From Paenirhodobacter ferrireducens (GTDB taxonomy: Bacteria > Pseudomonadota > Alphaproteobacteria > Rhodobacterales > Rhodobacteraceae), in NCBI RefSeq assembly GCF_004022265.1, contig NZ_SAVB01000015.1:1-64000 (forward strand): 64,000 nt of DNA. Direction: 5' to 3'. This document shows, piece after piece, positions 52,912 to 61,158 of the stretch; the first letter of the stretch is position 1; the number at the start of each line of letters is the position of its first letter. Under the pieces are notes generated by a model. It did no database searches and was not told the DNA's origin. It saw only the letters and a program-made list of their open reading frames with translations. Position numbers and translations under genes: made by a program.

Positions 52912-52940
52912 TTGATCGCAGGGCGGGACGCTACTATCAA
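52912..52940 (+). promoter_or_regulatory. Candidate regB promoter in the senC-regB divergent region
   Basis: TTGATC (52912-52917) and TATCAA (52935-52940) are 17 bases apart. On the other strand TTGTCA (52964-52959) and TTGATA (52940-52935) give an overlapping candidate for senC with an 18-base spacer. Both share 52935-52940. In R. capsulatus RegA is known to act on this divergent region. Confidence 0.35.
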
Positions 52941-53001
52941 GGTTCGCGACGGAAAATGTGACAACAGGACCCATGAAATACGGGTCCGGATCGGAGCGGA
53001 G

Positions 53002-54387
53002 ATGGCGGAACGGCCCGAACCCGGACTGCGCCTGGCCGAAAGCCATCAGGACTGGGTCCGGCTGCGCACGCTGATCTTCCTGCGCTGGACCGCGATTGCC
53101 GGGCAGCTCGGCGCGCTGCTCGTCGCCTGCTACTGGTTCGACATCGCGCTCGATCTGCCGCTGTGCCTGGCCACGATCGGCGCCGCGGTCGCGGCAAACC
53201 TGGTGGCGATCCGGCTCTTTCCGGAAAGCCGGCGGCTGAGCCAGGCCGAGGTGACAGCGACGCTGCTCTTCGACACCGCGCAGCTCGCGCTGCTGCTCGC
53301 CCTCACCGGCGGGCTGAACAACCCTTTCGCGCTGCTGATCCTGGTGCCTGCCACGATCGCCGCCACCGCGCTCGAGCTGCGCCCGACGCTGCTGCTGGGC
53401 ACCGCGACGATCGCGATGATCTCCTGCGTCGCGCTCTTCAACCTGCCGCTGACCACGAAGGAGGGCGTCGAGCTGGCGATGCCGCCGATGATCGAATTCG
53501 GCACCTGGGTCGCGATCGTGGTCGGGGTGATCTTCCTCGGCGGCTATGCCCACCGCATCGCCGGCGAGATCCATTCGATGGGCGACGCGCTGCTGGCCAC
53601 TCAGCTCGCGCTGGCCCGCGAGCAGAAGCTGACCGACCTTGGCGGCGTGGTGGCAGCGGCGGCGCATGAGCTCGGCACGCCGCTCGCGACGATCAAGCTG
53701 GTCTCCTCGGAGCTTGCCGACGAGCTCGACGACCGGCCCGAGCTTTACGAGGACGCGCTGCTGATCCGCGAGCAGGCCGACCGCTGCCGCGACATCCTGC
53801 GCTCGATGGGCCGCGCCGGAAAGGACGACCTGCACCTGCGCTCGGCGCCGCTGCTGGCCGTACTGCGCGAGGCGGCCGAGCCGCATCTCGACCGCGGCAA
53901 GGAGATCCGCTTCGAGGCCGCCCCCGCCCCCGGCGGCTCGGACCGGCAGCCGTCGATCTATCGCTATCCCGAACTCATCCACGCGCTGCGCAACCTGGTG
54001 CAGAATGCCGTCGACTTCGCGCAAAGCACGGTCTGGGTCGATGCCGAATGGACCGGCCAGCAGATCACCGTGCGCATCACCGACGACGGCCGCGGCTATG
54101 CGCCCGGCGTGCTCGGCCGGATCGGCGACCCGTTCCTGCACAGCCGCCCGACCGAGCGCAGCGCCCGCCCGGAATACGAGGGCATGGGCCTTGGTCTGTT
54201 CATCGCCAAGACCCTGCTCGAGCGCACCGGCGCCAGCTTGCGATTCGCCAATGGCGCCGAACCGGTGGCCGCAGAAGGCGCCGCCCCGCGCCGCTCGGGC
54301 GCCGTGGTCGAGGTGCGCTGGCCCGCGGCGCGGCTGCTTGCCCCCGAAACCGGCCCTCTGGGCGAAAATATCCCGATCACGCCCTGA
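53002..54387 (+). CDS. regB: Redox sensor histidine kinase RegB/PrrB
   Basis: The 461-residue kinase has six membrane helices and the quinone-binding heptapeptide GGLNNPF (103-109). The H box AAAHELGTPLATIK carries phospho-His H222, and C262 in ADRCRDILRSMG is the redox cysteine. N, G1 and G2 boxes are present (NLVQNAVDFA, DDGRGYAPG, GMGLGLFIAK). ATG 53002 (MAERPEPGLR) follows GGAGCGGAG; the open frame upstream is not conserved. All known signalling residues are intact. Confidence 0.97.
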   Translation: MAERPEPGLRLAESHQDWVRLRTLIFLRWTAIAGQLGALLVACYWFDIALDLPLCLATIGAAVAANLVAIRLFPESRRLSQAEVTATLLFDTAQLALLLALTGGLNNPFALLILVPATIAATALELRPTLLLGTATIAMISCVALFNLPLTTKEGVELAMPPMIEFGTWVAIVVGVIFLGGYAHRIAGEIHSMGDALLATQLALAREQKLTDLGGVVAAAAHELGTPLATIKLVSSELADELDDRPELYEDALLIREQADRCRDILRSMGRAGKDDLHLRSAPLLAVLREAAEPHLDRGKEIRFEAAPAPGGSDRQPSIYRYPELIHALRNLVQNAVDFAQSTVWVDAEWTGQQITVRITDDGRGYAPGVLGRIGDPFLHSRPTERSARPEYEGMGLGLFIAKTLLERTGASLRFANGAEPVAAEGAAPRRSGAVVEVRWPAARLLAPETGPLGENIPITP

Positions 54388-54414
54388 TCGGCCGGCACCA
54401 GCCGGCACCGACGA

Positions 54415-54439
54415 CTCAACTTAACGTTGAGTTAACCAT
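54415..54439 (+). promoter_or_regulatory. CtrA-binding box upstream of the PAS/DivL-like gene
   Basis: TTAA (54421-54424), seven bases, then TTAACCAT (54432-54439) match the full CtrA consensus TTAA-N7-TTAAC. The left part also forms CTCAAC-TTAAC-GTTGAG, an overlapping inverted repeat. It lies 40 bases before the PAS-protein start and 27 after regB. In DNA this GC-rich a chance match is unlikely. Confidence 0.65.
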
Positions 54440-54478
54440 CTTCCCCGAGGATCGAGCAAAGGGTGAAAGGATGCGGTG

Positions 54479-56041
54479 ATGCAAGGCGGTTGGCTCGAGG
54501 CCCTGATCATCGTGACCACGTCGATCGGCGCCGCACTCCTTGCGCTGATGCTGCTTTCCTATCTTGCGCCGCGCCGCCCGTCGGCCCGGCCAAGCGCCGC
54601 CGCGCACCCGGTGCTGGAACCCACGGTGTTCCTGTTCGACGACCGCCACCTCGTCGATGCCACCGGCCCGGCCCGCAGCCTTCTCGCCGCGACCCCGACC
54701 AGCGGCAACGACTGGGACCGGCTGTGCGCCTTCCTTGCGCCGCGGTTCGAGGGCTTCGCCCGTGCCATGGGCTCGCTTGCCGAACAGGGCCGTCTCGAAC
54801 TGATCTCGGTGCCCGAGGCGGACCCGCGCCCACCGCTGCACCTGCTGGCCGAGCACATCGGCGGGCTCGCCCGCATCACCCTGATCGACCCGGCGGCCGA
54901 GGGCCGTGGCGTGCTGGTCGACGGGCTGTCGCAACGCGCGCTCGAGGACGAGCTTGCATTGCTGCGTCAGGCCTTCGACTCGCTGCCGGCGCCGGTCTGG
55001 CGCGAGGATGGGCAAGGCGCCGTATGCTGGGCGAACCGGGCCTATCTGCTGCTGTCGGACGCCTTCGGCGACGGCGAGGACTGTCTCGTCTGGCCGCTGC
55101 CGCGACTGTTCCCGCACGAGGCGGCGCCACCGACCACGCCGCGCCGGCTGCGCATTGCCCGCGCGGCCGGCGCGCTCTGGTTCGACTGCCACAGTTTCGT
55201 GCTGACCGACGGCGCGCTGCATTACGCCCAGCCCGCCGATGCCACGATACGCGCCGAGACCGCGCTGCGCGACTTCGTGCAGACCCTGACGAAGACCTTC
55301 GCCGGCCTGCCGATCGGGCTCGCGATCTTCGACCGCGAACGCCGGCTGCAGCTGTTCAACCCGGCGCTGATCGACCTGACCCAGCTCAGCCCCGATTTCC
55401 TCTCGGCGCGGCCCACGCTCTATGCCCTGCTCGACCGGCTGCGCGAGTCGCGGATGATGCCCGAACCGAAGGACTATCGCAGCTGGCGGCTGCAGATGAC
55501 CGCGCTGGAAAAAGCTGCCGCGGCGGGCTTTCACACCGAGACCTGGAACCTGCCCGGCGGCCAGACCTATCGCGTCACCGGCCGCCCTCACCCCGATGGC
55601 GCCGTCGCCTTCCTGGTCGAGGATATCTCGGCCGAGGTCTCGCTCACACGCCGCTTCCGCGCCGAGCTCGAACTGAGCCAGGAGGTGCTCGACCTGATGC
55701 CCGAGGCCGTCGCGGTGTTCCGGGCCTCGGGCGAGCTTGCGCTGTCGAACCGCGCCTATGACGCACTGTGGCAGGTCGAGCCCGGCACCACGCTCGGCCG
55801 CGTCACCATCCTCGATGCGACCCGGCGCTGGCAGGAAATCTGCGGCGCCAGCATGCTCTGGCCGCAGGCCCGCGCCTTCTGCCTGCGCTCAGCGGAACGC
55901 CTGACGATCGAGGGGGAGGTGCCCCTGCCCGACGGCACCCCGCTGCGCTGCCGCTTCGTGCCGATCCAGGGCGGGGCGATGCTGGCCGGCTTCACCCCCG
56001 CCGCGGTGCCCCTCAGCGCTCTGCCGCAGTCCTCGGGCTGA
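54479..56041 (+). CDS. Membrane PAS-domain protein, DivL-like but without kinase domains
   Basis: The 520-residue protein has one N-terminal membrane helix (ALIIVTTSIGAALLALMLLS) and three PAS-like modules (near FDSLPAPVWREDGQGAVCWA, GLPIGLAIFDRERRLQLFNP and LDLMPEAVAVFRASGELALS). It ends without HisKA or HATPase motifs. In Caulobacter, divL is followed by tsaE; here tsaE follows 40 bases later, and a CtrA box precedes the gene, so it is probably the positional counterpart of DivL. ATG 54479 follows AAAGG; a GTG one codon earlier is possible. DivL orthology is inference. Confidence 0.7.
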   Translation: MQGGWLEALIIVTTSIGAALLALMLLSYLAPRRPSARPSAAAHPVLEPTVFLFDDRHLVDATGPARSLLAATPTSGNDWDRLCAFLAPRFEGFARAMGSLAEQGRLELISVPEADPRPPLHLLAEHIGGLARITLIDPAAEGRGVLVDGLSQRALEDELALLRQAFDSLPAPVWREDGQGAVCWANRAYLLLSDAFGDGEDCLVWPLPRLFPHEAAPPTTPRRLRIARAAGALWFDCHSFVLTDGALHYAQPADATIRAETALRDFVQTLTKTFAGLPIGLAIFDRERRLQLFNPALIDLTQLSPDFLSARPTLYALLDRLRESRMMPEPKDYRSWRLQMTALEKAAAAGFHTETWNLPGGQTYRVTGRPHPDGAVAFLVEDISAEVSLTRRFRAELELSQEVLDLMPEAVAVFRASGELALSNRAYDALWQVEPGTTLGRVTILDATRRWQEICGASMLWPQARAFCLRSAERLTIEGEVPLPDGTPLRCRFVPIQGGAMLAGFTPAAVPLSALPQSSG

Positions 56042-56081
56042 TACGGGTTGCGGCGCGGCCGGGGCGCGGTAGAGTGCGCCC

Positions 56082-56579
56082 ATGCCGACCGAGACGCCCC
56101 CCCTCTTCACGCTTGACCTGCCCGATGCCGAGGCCACCGCCCGGCTGGGCGAAACCCTGGCCCCGCTGCTGCGCGCGGGCGACGTGCTGCTGCTCGAGGG
56201 GCAGATCGGCGCCGGCAAGACGCATTTCGCCCGCGCCCTGATCTCGGCCCGGCTCGCGGCCCTTGGCCGGCACGAGGACATCCCCTCGCCGACCTTCACC
56301 CTGGTGCAAAGCTACGACGCCGCGCCCGAGATCTGGCACGCCGACCTCTACCGGCTGACCCACCCCGACGAGGCGATCGAGCTCGGCCTCGACGAGGCCT
56401 TCGAGACCGCGATCTGCCTCGTCGAATGGCCCGACCGGCTCGGCGATCTGACCCCCCCGGGTGCGCTCACCCTGCGCTTTTCGCTGCGCGCGGGCGGCGC
56501 GGCGCGCGCGGTCGAAATCTCGGGCGATGCCGCCTGGCGTGCCCGCCTGCAGCCCTTGGAAAGCTGGCCCGATGCCTGA
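56082..56579 (+). CDS. tsaE: tRNA threonylcarbamoyladenosine biosynthesis ATPase TsaE
   Basis: TsaE works with TsaB/TsaD to make t6A37 in tRNA. The 165-residue protein has Walker A GQIGAGKTHFARAL, PSPTFTLVQSYD and the Walker B-like IWHADLYRL, then CLVEWPDRLGD. It overlaps amgK by eight bases. Confidence 0.95.
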   Translation: MPTETPPLFTLDLPDAEATARLGETLAPLLRAGDVLLLEGQIGAGKTHFARALISARLAALGRHEDIPSPTFTLVQSYDAAPEIWHADLYRLTHPDEAIELGLDEAFETAICLVEWPDRLGDLTPPGALTLRFSLRAGGAARAVEISGDAAWRARLQPLESWPDA

Positions 56580-57552
56580 GAAAATCGACGCCTTCCTCGC
56601 CGCGGCCGGCTGGGCCGACGCCACCCGCCGCCCGCTCGCCGGCGACGCCTCGGCCCGCCGCTACGAACGCCTTGCCCGCCCTTCGGGTGGCCGCGCCGTG
56701 CTGATGATCTCGCCCGCGGCGGACGAGATCAGCCGCTTTTCCCGCATCGGCCGCTGGCTGCGCGAGGCCGGCTTTTCCGCCCCCGAGATCTTCGCCGAGG
56801 ACGCGGCGGCGGGGCTGATGCTGCTCGAGGATCTGGGCGACGACCTGCTGTCGCGGCTGCTGCACGACGATCCGCCGCGCGAGGGCGAGATCTATGCCTT
56901 CGTCACCGATTTCCTGCTCGACCTGCACCGCCTGCCCGCGCCGGAATTCGTCGCGCCGCTCGACGGGTCGGCCCTGGCCGAGCTGGTCGAGCTGACCGTC
57001 GAACACTATCCGACCCTGTCGCAGACCGCCGCCGAGGCGGTGCCGGGCCAGATCGCCGCGCTTTACGCGGGGCTGTCGCCCGTGCCCCCGGTGCTGTGCC
57101 TGCGCGATTTCCACGCCGAGAATGCGCTCTGGCTGCCCGAGCGGACCGGCACGGCACGGCTTGGCCTGCTCGACTTTCAGGATGCCGTCGCCGCGCACCC
57201 GGCCTATGACCTCGTCTCGGCGCTGCAGGACGTGCGCCGCACCGTCTCGCCCGCGGTCGCGGCGCGCGAAAGGGCGCGCTATGCCGCGGCCCGCGGGCTC
57301 GATCCGGCCGATTTCGACCGGGCCTACGCCCTTCTCGGCGCACAGCGGGCGCTGCGCATCCAGGGCGTCTTCGCCCGCCTCGCAAAGCTCTATGGCAAGC
57401 CGCATTACCTCGATCTGATGCCGCGCAACTGGGCCAACCTGATGCACAACCTCGCCCATCCGGCGCTCGCCGATCTGGCGGCGACGGTCACCGCAGCCTT
57501 CCCCGCCCCCGATGCCGCGCTCATCGCCCGGCTGAAGCAGGAGGCCGCATGA
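56572..57552 (+). CDS. amgK: N-acetylmuramate/N-acetylglucosamine anomeric kinase AmgK
   Basis: The 326-residue APH-fold kinase has the catalytic Brenner-like motif LRDFHAENALW and the metal Asp in LLDFQDAVAAHPAYDL, plus GDASARRYERL at the N-terminus. AmgK and MurU form the cell-wall sugar recycling bypass that feeds UDP-MurNAc and confers fosfomycin tolerance in some bacteria. The overlap with tsaE and the ATGA overlap with murU give a coherent operon. The name follows from the pairing with murU. Confidence 0.87.
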   Translation: MPEKIDAFLAAAGWADATRRPLAGDASARRYERLARPSGGRAVLMISPAADEISRFSRIGRWLREAGFSAPEIFAEDAAAGLMLLEDLGDDLLSRLLHDDPPREGEIYAFVTDFLLDLHRLPAPEFVAPLDGSALAELVELTVEHYPTLSQTAAEAVPGQIAALYAGLSPVPPVLCLRDFHAENALWLPERTGTARLGLLDFQDAVAAHPAYDLVSALQDVRRTVSPAVAARERARYAAARGLDPADFDRAYALLGAQRALRIQGVFARLAKLYGKPHYLDLMPRNWANLMHNLAHPALADLAATVTAAFPAPDAALIARLKQEAA

Positions 57553-58235
57553 GCCCCGACACCCTGATGCTCTTCGCCGCGGGCTTCGGCACCCGGATGG
57601 GAGAGCTGACCCGCAGCCGGCCGAAGCCGCTGGTCGAGGTGGCTGGCCGGCCGCTGCTCGACCACGCGCTCGACATCGCCCGCGCGGCGGGCGTCGCCCG
57701 GATCGTCGCAAACACCCATTACCTTGGCGAGCAGGTCGCGACACATCTTGCCGGCAGCGAGGTGCAGATCTCGGACGAGAGCGAGCGCATCCTCGAAACC
57801 GGCGGCGGGCTGCGCAAGGCGCTGCCGCTGCTTGGCCCCGGCCCCGTCTTCACCCTGAACACCGACGCGATCTGGACCGGGCCGAACCCGCTCGCCACGC
57901 TGCGCGCCGGATGGGCCCCCGCCCGGATGGGGGCGCTTCTCGCCCTCGTGCCGGTCGAACGCGCCACCGGCCACAGTGGCACGGGTGACTTCTCGCTTTC
58001 CCCCGACGGCCGGATCCGGCGCGGGCCCGGCTATGTCTACACCGGGGCGCAGATCCTGAATCCGGCCGGAATAGTGACGATTTCGGACGAGGTCTTCTCG
58101 CTCAACCGGCTCTGGGACCGGCTTCTGGACGAGGGCCGCGCCTTCGGCGTGGTGCATCCGGGCGGCTGGTGCGACGTCGGCCGGCCGGAAAGCATCCCGC
58201 TCGCCGAGGCGATGCTGGGTGCCGCCGATGGCTGA
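57549..58235 (+). CDS. murU: N-acetylmuramate-1-phosphate uridylyltransferase MurU
   Basis: The 228-residue nucleotidyltransferase has the signature LFAAGFGTRMGELTRSRPKP, the metal region FTLNTDAIW and the C-terminal GWCDVGRPESI. It makes UDP-MurNAc from MurNAc-1-phosphate supplied by AmgK. It overlaps amgK by four and addB by eight bases. Confidence 0.88.
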   Translation: MSPDTLMLFAAGFGTRMGELTRSRPKPLVEVAGRPLLDHALDIARAAGVARIVANTHYLGEQVATHLAGSEVQISDESERILETGGGLRKALPLLGPGPVFTLNTDAIWTGPNPLATLRAGWAPARMGALLALVPVERATGHSGTGDFSLSPDGRIRRGPGYVYTGAQILNPAGIVTISDEVFSLNRLWDRLLDEGRAFGVVHPGGWCDVGRPESIPLAEAMLGAADG

Positions 58236-61158
58236 GGCACCGCTCTTCGCCCTGCCGCCGGGTGTCGACTTCGCGCGCGAGCTTGTCACCGGCCTGATCG
58301 CCCGGATGCAGGCCGAACCGCCCGAGGCGATGGCGCGGCTGCGGCTTTATCTGAACTCGGGCCGGATGATGCGCCGCGTGCGCGAGGAATTCGACCGCAC
58401 CGGCGCCCGCTTCCTGCCCCGCCTCGCGCTGATCTCCGACCTGCGGCGCGAGCCCGTCGCCGGCATCCCGGCCAACGTCTCGCCGCTGCGCCGCCGGCTG
58501 GAACTGGCGCAACTGGTGGCAGGCCTGGTCTCGCGCCTGCCTGCTTTCGAGGCCGGCGCGGGTCTTTTCAGCCTGACCGACAGCCTTGCCACGCTGATGT
58601 CCGAGATGCAGGGCGAGGGCGTGCCACCCGAGGCGCTCGAGGCGCTCGACATCCGCGACAGCCACGCCGAGCACTGGCAGTTCAGCCTCGAGTTCATCCG
58701 CATCGTCGCCCGCTTCTTCGAGGCGGACAGCGCCCCCGACATCGAGGCCCGCCAGCGCCGCATCGTCGAGGCACTGGCCGCGCGCTGGCACGACACGCCC
58801 ACGGACGAGCGGATCGTCGTCGCCGGCTCGACCGGCTCGCACGGGGCGACGGCGCTCTTCATCGAGGCGGTGGCGGCGCTGCCGAACGGGCTGATCGTGC
58901 TGCCGGGCTTCGATTTCCAGATGCCCGAGCCGGCCTGGAACAGTCTCTGTTCCGGCAAGATGCCGATCGAGGATCATCCGCAGTTCCGCTTCCGCGCGCT
59001 GCTCGACCGGCTTCACCGCAGCCCGGCCGAGGTGCAGCGCTGGACCGATGCCGAGCCCGACACCGGGCACCGCAATGCGCTTGTCTCGCTCGCGCTGCGG
59101 CCCGCGCCGGTCACCGACCAATGGCTGAACGAGGGCGCGCAGCTGGGTGACCTGCGCCCGGCCTGCGAGGGGCTCTCGCTGATCGAGGCACCCGATCCGC
59201 GACACGAGGCGCTGGCGCTTGCGCTGATCCTGCGCGAGGCCGCCGAGCGGGGCGAGCCCGCCACGCTGATCACCCCGAACCGGATGCTGACCCGCCGCGT
59301 CGCCGCCACGCTCGACCGCTGGGGCATCCTGCCCGATGACAGCGCCGGCGCGCCGCTGCACCTGTCGGCCCCCGGCCGGCTGCTGCGCCATGTCGCGCGG
59401 TTGCGCGGCCGCACGCTGATGATCGAGCCGCTTCTGGTGCTGCTCAAGCATCCGCTGACCGGCGCCGGCGCCACGATGCGCGGCCATCACCTGCGCTTCA
59501 CCCGCGAGCTTGAACTCTGGCTGCGCCGCCATGGCCCGGCCTTCCCCGATGCCGCGGCGCTGACCCGTTGGGCCGGGGGGGATGCGGCGAAACAGGCCTG
59601 GGCTGACTGGCTGGCCGCCCTTCTGCCACGCTTCGAGGACGCCCCGGTTCAGCCGCTTTCGGCCTGCATCGAGACGCATCTGGCGCTGGTGGCCACGCTG
59701 GCCGCCGGCCCGGACGGCTCGCCCGAGGCGAGCGGCTTCTGGCAGCTCGATGCCGGGCAGGAATGCCTGCGGGTCTTCACCGAGCTTGCCGCCGAGGCCG
59801 AGCATGGCGGCAGCTATGGCCCCGCCGATTACGCAGATCTGGTCGACACGCTCTTGCGCGCGGGGCAGGTGCGCAACCCGCTGACCGTGCATCCTGGCAT
59901 CACTTTCCTCGGCGCGCTCGAGGCCCGCGTGCAGGGCGCGGGGCTCGTCCTTCTGGGCGGGCTGAACGAGGGCAGCTGGCCCGAGGCGCCGGCCCCCGAC
60001 CCCTGGCTCAGCCGCAAGATGCGGCTCGATGCCGGCCTGCCGCTGCCCGAACGGCAGATCGGGCTGTCGGCGCATGACTTCCAGCAGGCGATCGGCGCGC
60101 GGCAGGTGGTTCTGTCGCGCTCCCGCCGCGATGCCGATGCGGAAACCGTGCCCTCGCGCTGGCTGAACCGGCTGACGAACCTGCTTGGTGGCCTTCCCGA
60201 CGGCCATGGCCCCGAGGCGCTGGCGGCGATGCGGGCACGCGGCAGCGCCTGGCTGCGGCTGGCCGAGGCGGCCGAGGCGCCGCGGCTGAGCCTGCCGCCC
60301 GCGCCCCGCCCCGCGCCCCGCCCGCCCGCCGAGGTCCGCCCGCGCGAGCTGCCGGTGACCGCGATCAAGACCCTGATCCGCGACCCTTACGCGGTTTACG
60401 CCGGGCGCATCCTGCGGCTGCGCCCGCTCGATCCGCTGCGCCCCGAACCCGACCCGCGGCTGCGCGGCCAGGTGCTGCACCTGATCGTCGAGCGTTTCCT
60501 GAAGACCCGCCCCGAGGTCGAAAGCCTCGAGGACGCCGAGGCGCGGCTCCTTGCCATCGCCGAAGAGGTTCTGGCCGCCGAGATCCCCTGGCCAAGCGCG
60601 CAGCGGCTCTGGCTTGCCCGGATCCGCCGCATCGCCCGCCGCTTGGTCGAGGACGAGGCCCGCCGTCAGGCCGAGGGCACGCCCGTGGTGATCGAAACCC
60701 GCGGCACCCAGGCCCTGCCCGACCTGGGCTTCGTCCTGACCGCGAAACCCGACCGCATCGACATCTGCACCGACGGGCGCGCGCATCTGTTCGACTACAA
60801 GTCCGGCCTGCCGCCCACCGACAAGGAAGTGCGCTATTACGACAAGCAATTGCTGCTGGAAGCCGCGATGATCGAGCGCGGCGCCTTCACCGCGCTTGGC
60901 CCGCGCGAGGTGGCGGCGATGACCTATATCCGCCTCGGCGGCGAGGGCGAGACCCGCGATCTGGCCATCCCGCGCGAGGAGGTCGCCGAGAGCTGGGAGA
61001 AATTCACCCGGCTGATCGCGCGTTACCTCGACCCCAAGACCGGCTATACCGCGCGCCGCGCGCTGCGCTCGACGCGCGATGTCAGCGACTATGACCAGCT
61101 CTCGCGCTTTGGCGAATGGCAGCTGAGCGACCGGGCCGAACCGGAGGATCTGGCATGA
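58228..61158 (+). CDS. addB: Double-strand break repair nuclease subunit AddB
   Basis: AddB is the second subunit of the AddAB helicase-nuclease (the alphaproteobacterial RecBCD counterpart). The 976-residue protein has an inactivated helicase-like body (GLVLLGGLNEGSWPE, LSRKMRLDAGLPLPERQIGL) and a C-terminal RecB-type nuclease domain with HLFDYKSGLPP and the QLLLEAAM segment. ATG 58228 (MAEAPLFALPPG) overlaps the murU stop; a GTG three codons upstream is possible. Its stop overlaps the addA start (ATGA). Confidence 0.94.
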   Translation: MAEAPLFALPPGVDFARELVTGLIARMQAEPPEAMARLRLYLNSGRMMRRVREEFDRTGARFLPRLALISDLRREPVAGIPANVSPLRRRLELAQLVAGLVSRLPAFEAGAGLFSLTDSLATLMSEMQGEGVPPEALEALDIRDSHAEHWQFSLEFIRIVARFFEADSAPDIEARQRRIVEALAARWHDTPTDERIVVAGSTGSHGATALFIEAVAALPNGLIVLPGFDFQMPEPAWNSLCSGKMPIEDHPQFRFRALLDRLHRSPAEVQRWTDAEPDTGHRNALVSLALRPAPVTDQWLNEGAQLGDLRPACEGLSLIEAPDPRHEALALALILREAAERGEPATLITPNRMLTRRVAATLDRWGILPDDSAGAPLHLSAPGRLLRHVARLRGRTLMIEPLLVLLKHPLTGAGATMRGHHLRFTRELELWLRRHGPAFPDAAALTRWAGGDAAKQAWADWLAALLPRFEDAPVQPLSACIETHLALVATLAAGPDGSPEASGFWQLDAGQECLRVFTELAAEAEHGGSYGPADYADLVDTLLRAGQVRNPLTVHPGITFLGALEARVQGAGLVLLGGLNEGSWPEAPAPDPWLSRKMRLDAGLPLPERQIGLSAHDFQQAIGARQVVLSRSRRDADAETVPSRWLNRLTNLLGGLPDGHGPEALAAMRARGSAWLRLAEAAEAPRLSLPPAPRPAPRPPAEVRPRELPVTAIKTLIRDPYAVYAGRILRLRPLDPLRPEPDPRLRGQVLHLIVERFLKTRPEVESLEDAEARLLAIAEEVLAAEIPWPSAQRLWLARIRRIARRLVEDEARRQAEGTPVVIETRGTQALPDLGFVLTAKPDRIDICTDGRAHLFDYKSGLPPTDKEVRYYDKQLLLEAAMIERGAFTALGPREVAAMTYIRLGGEGETRDLAIPREEVAESWEKFTRLIARYLDPKTGYTARRALRSTRDVSDYDQLSRFGEWQLSDRAEPEDLA

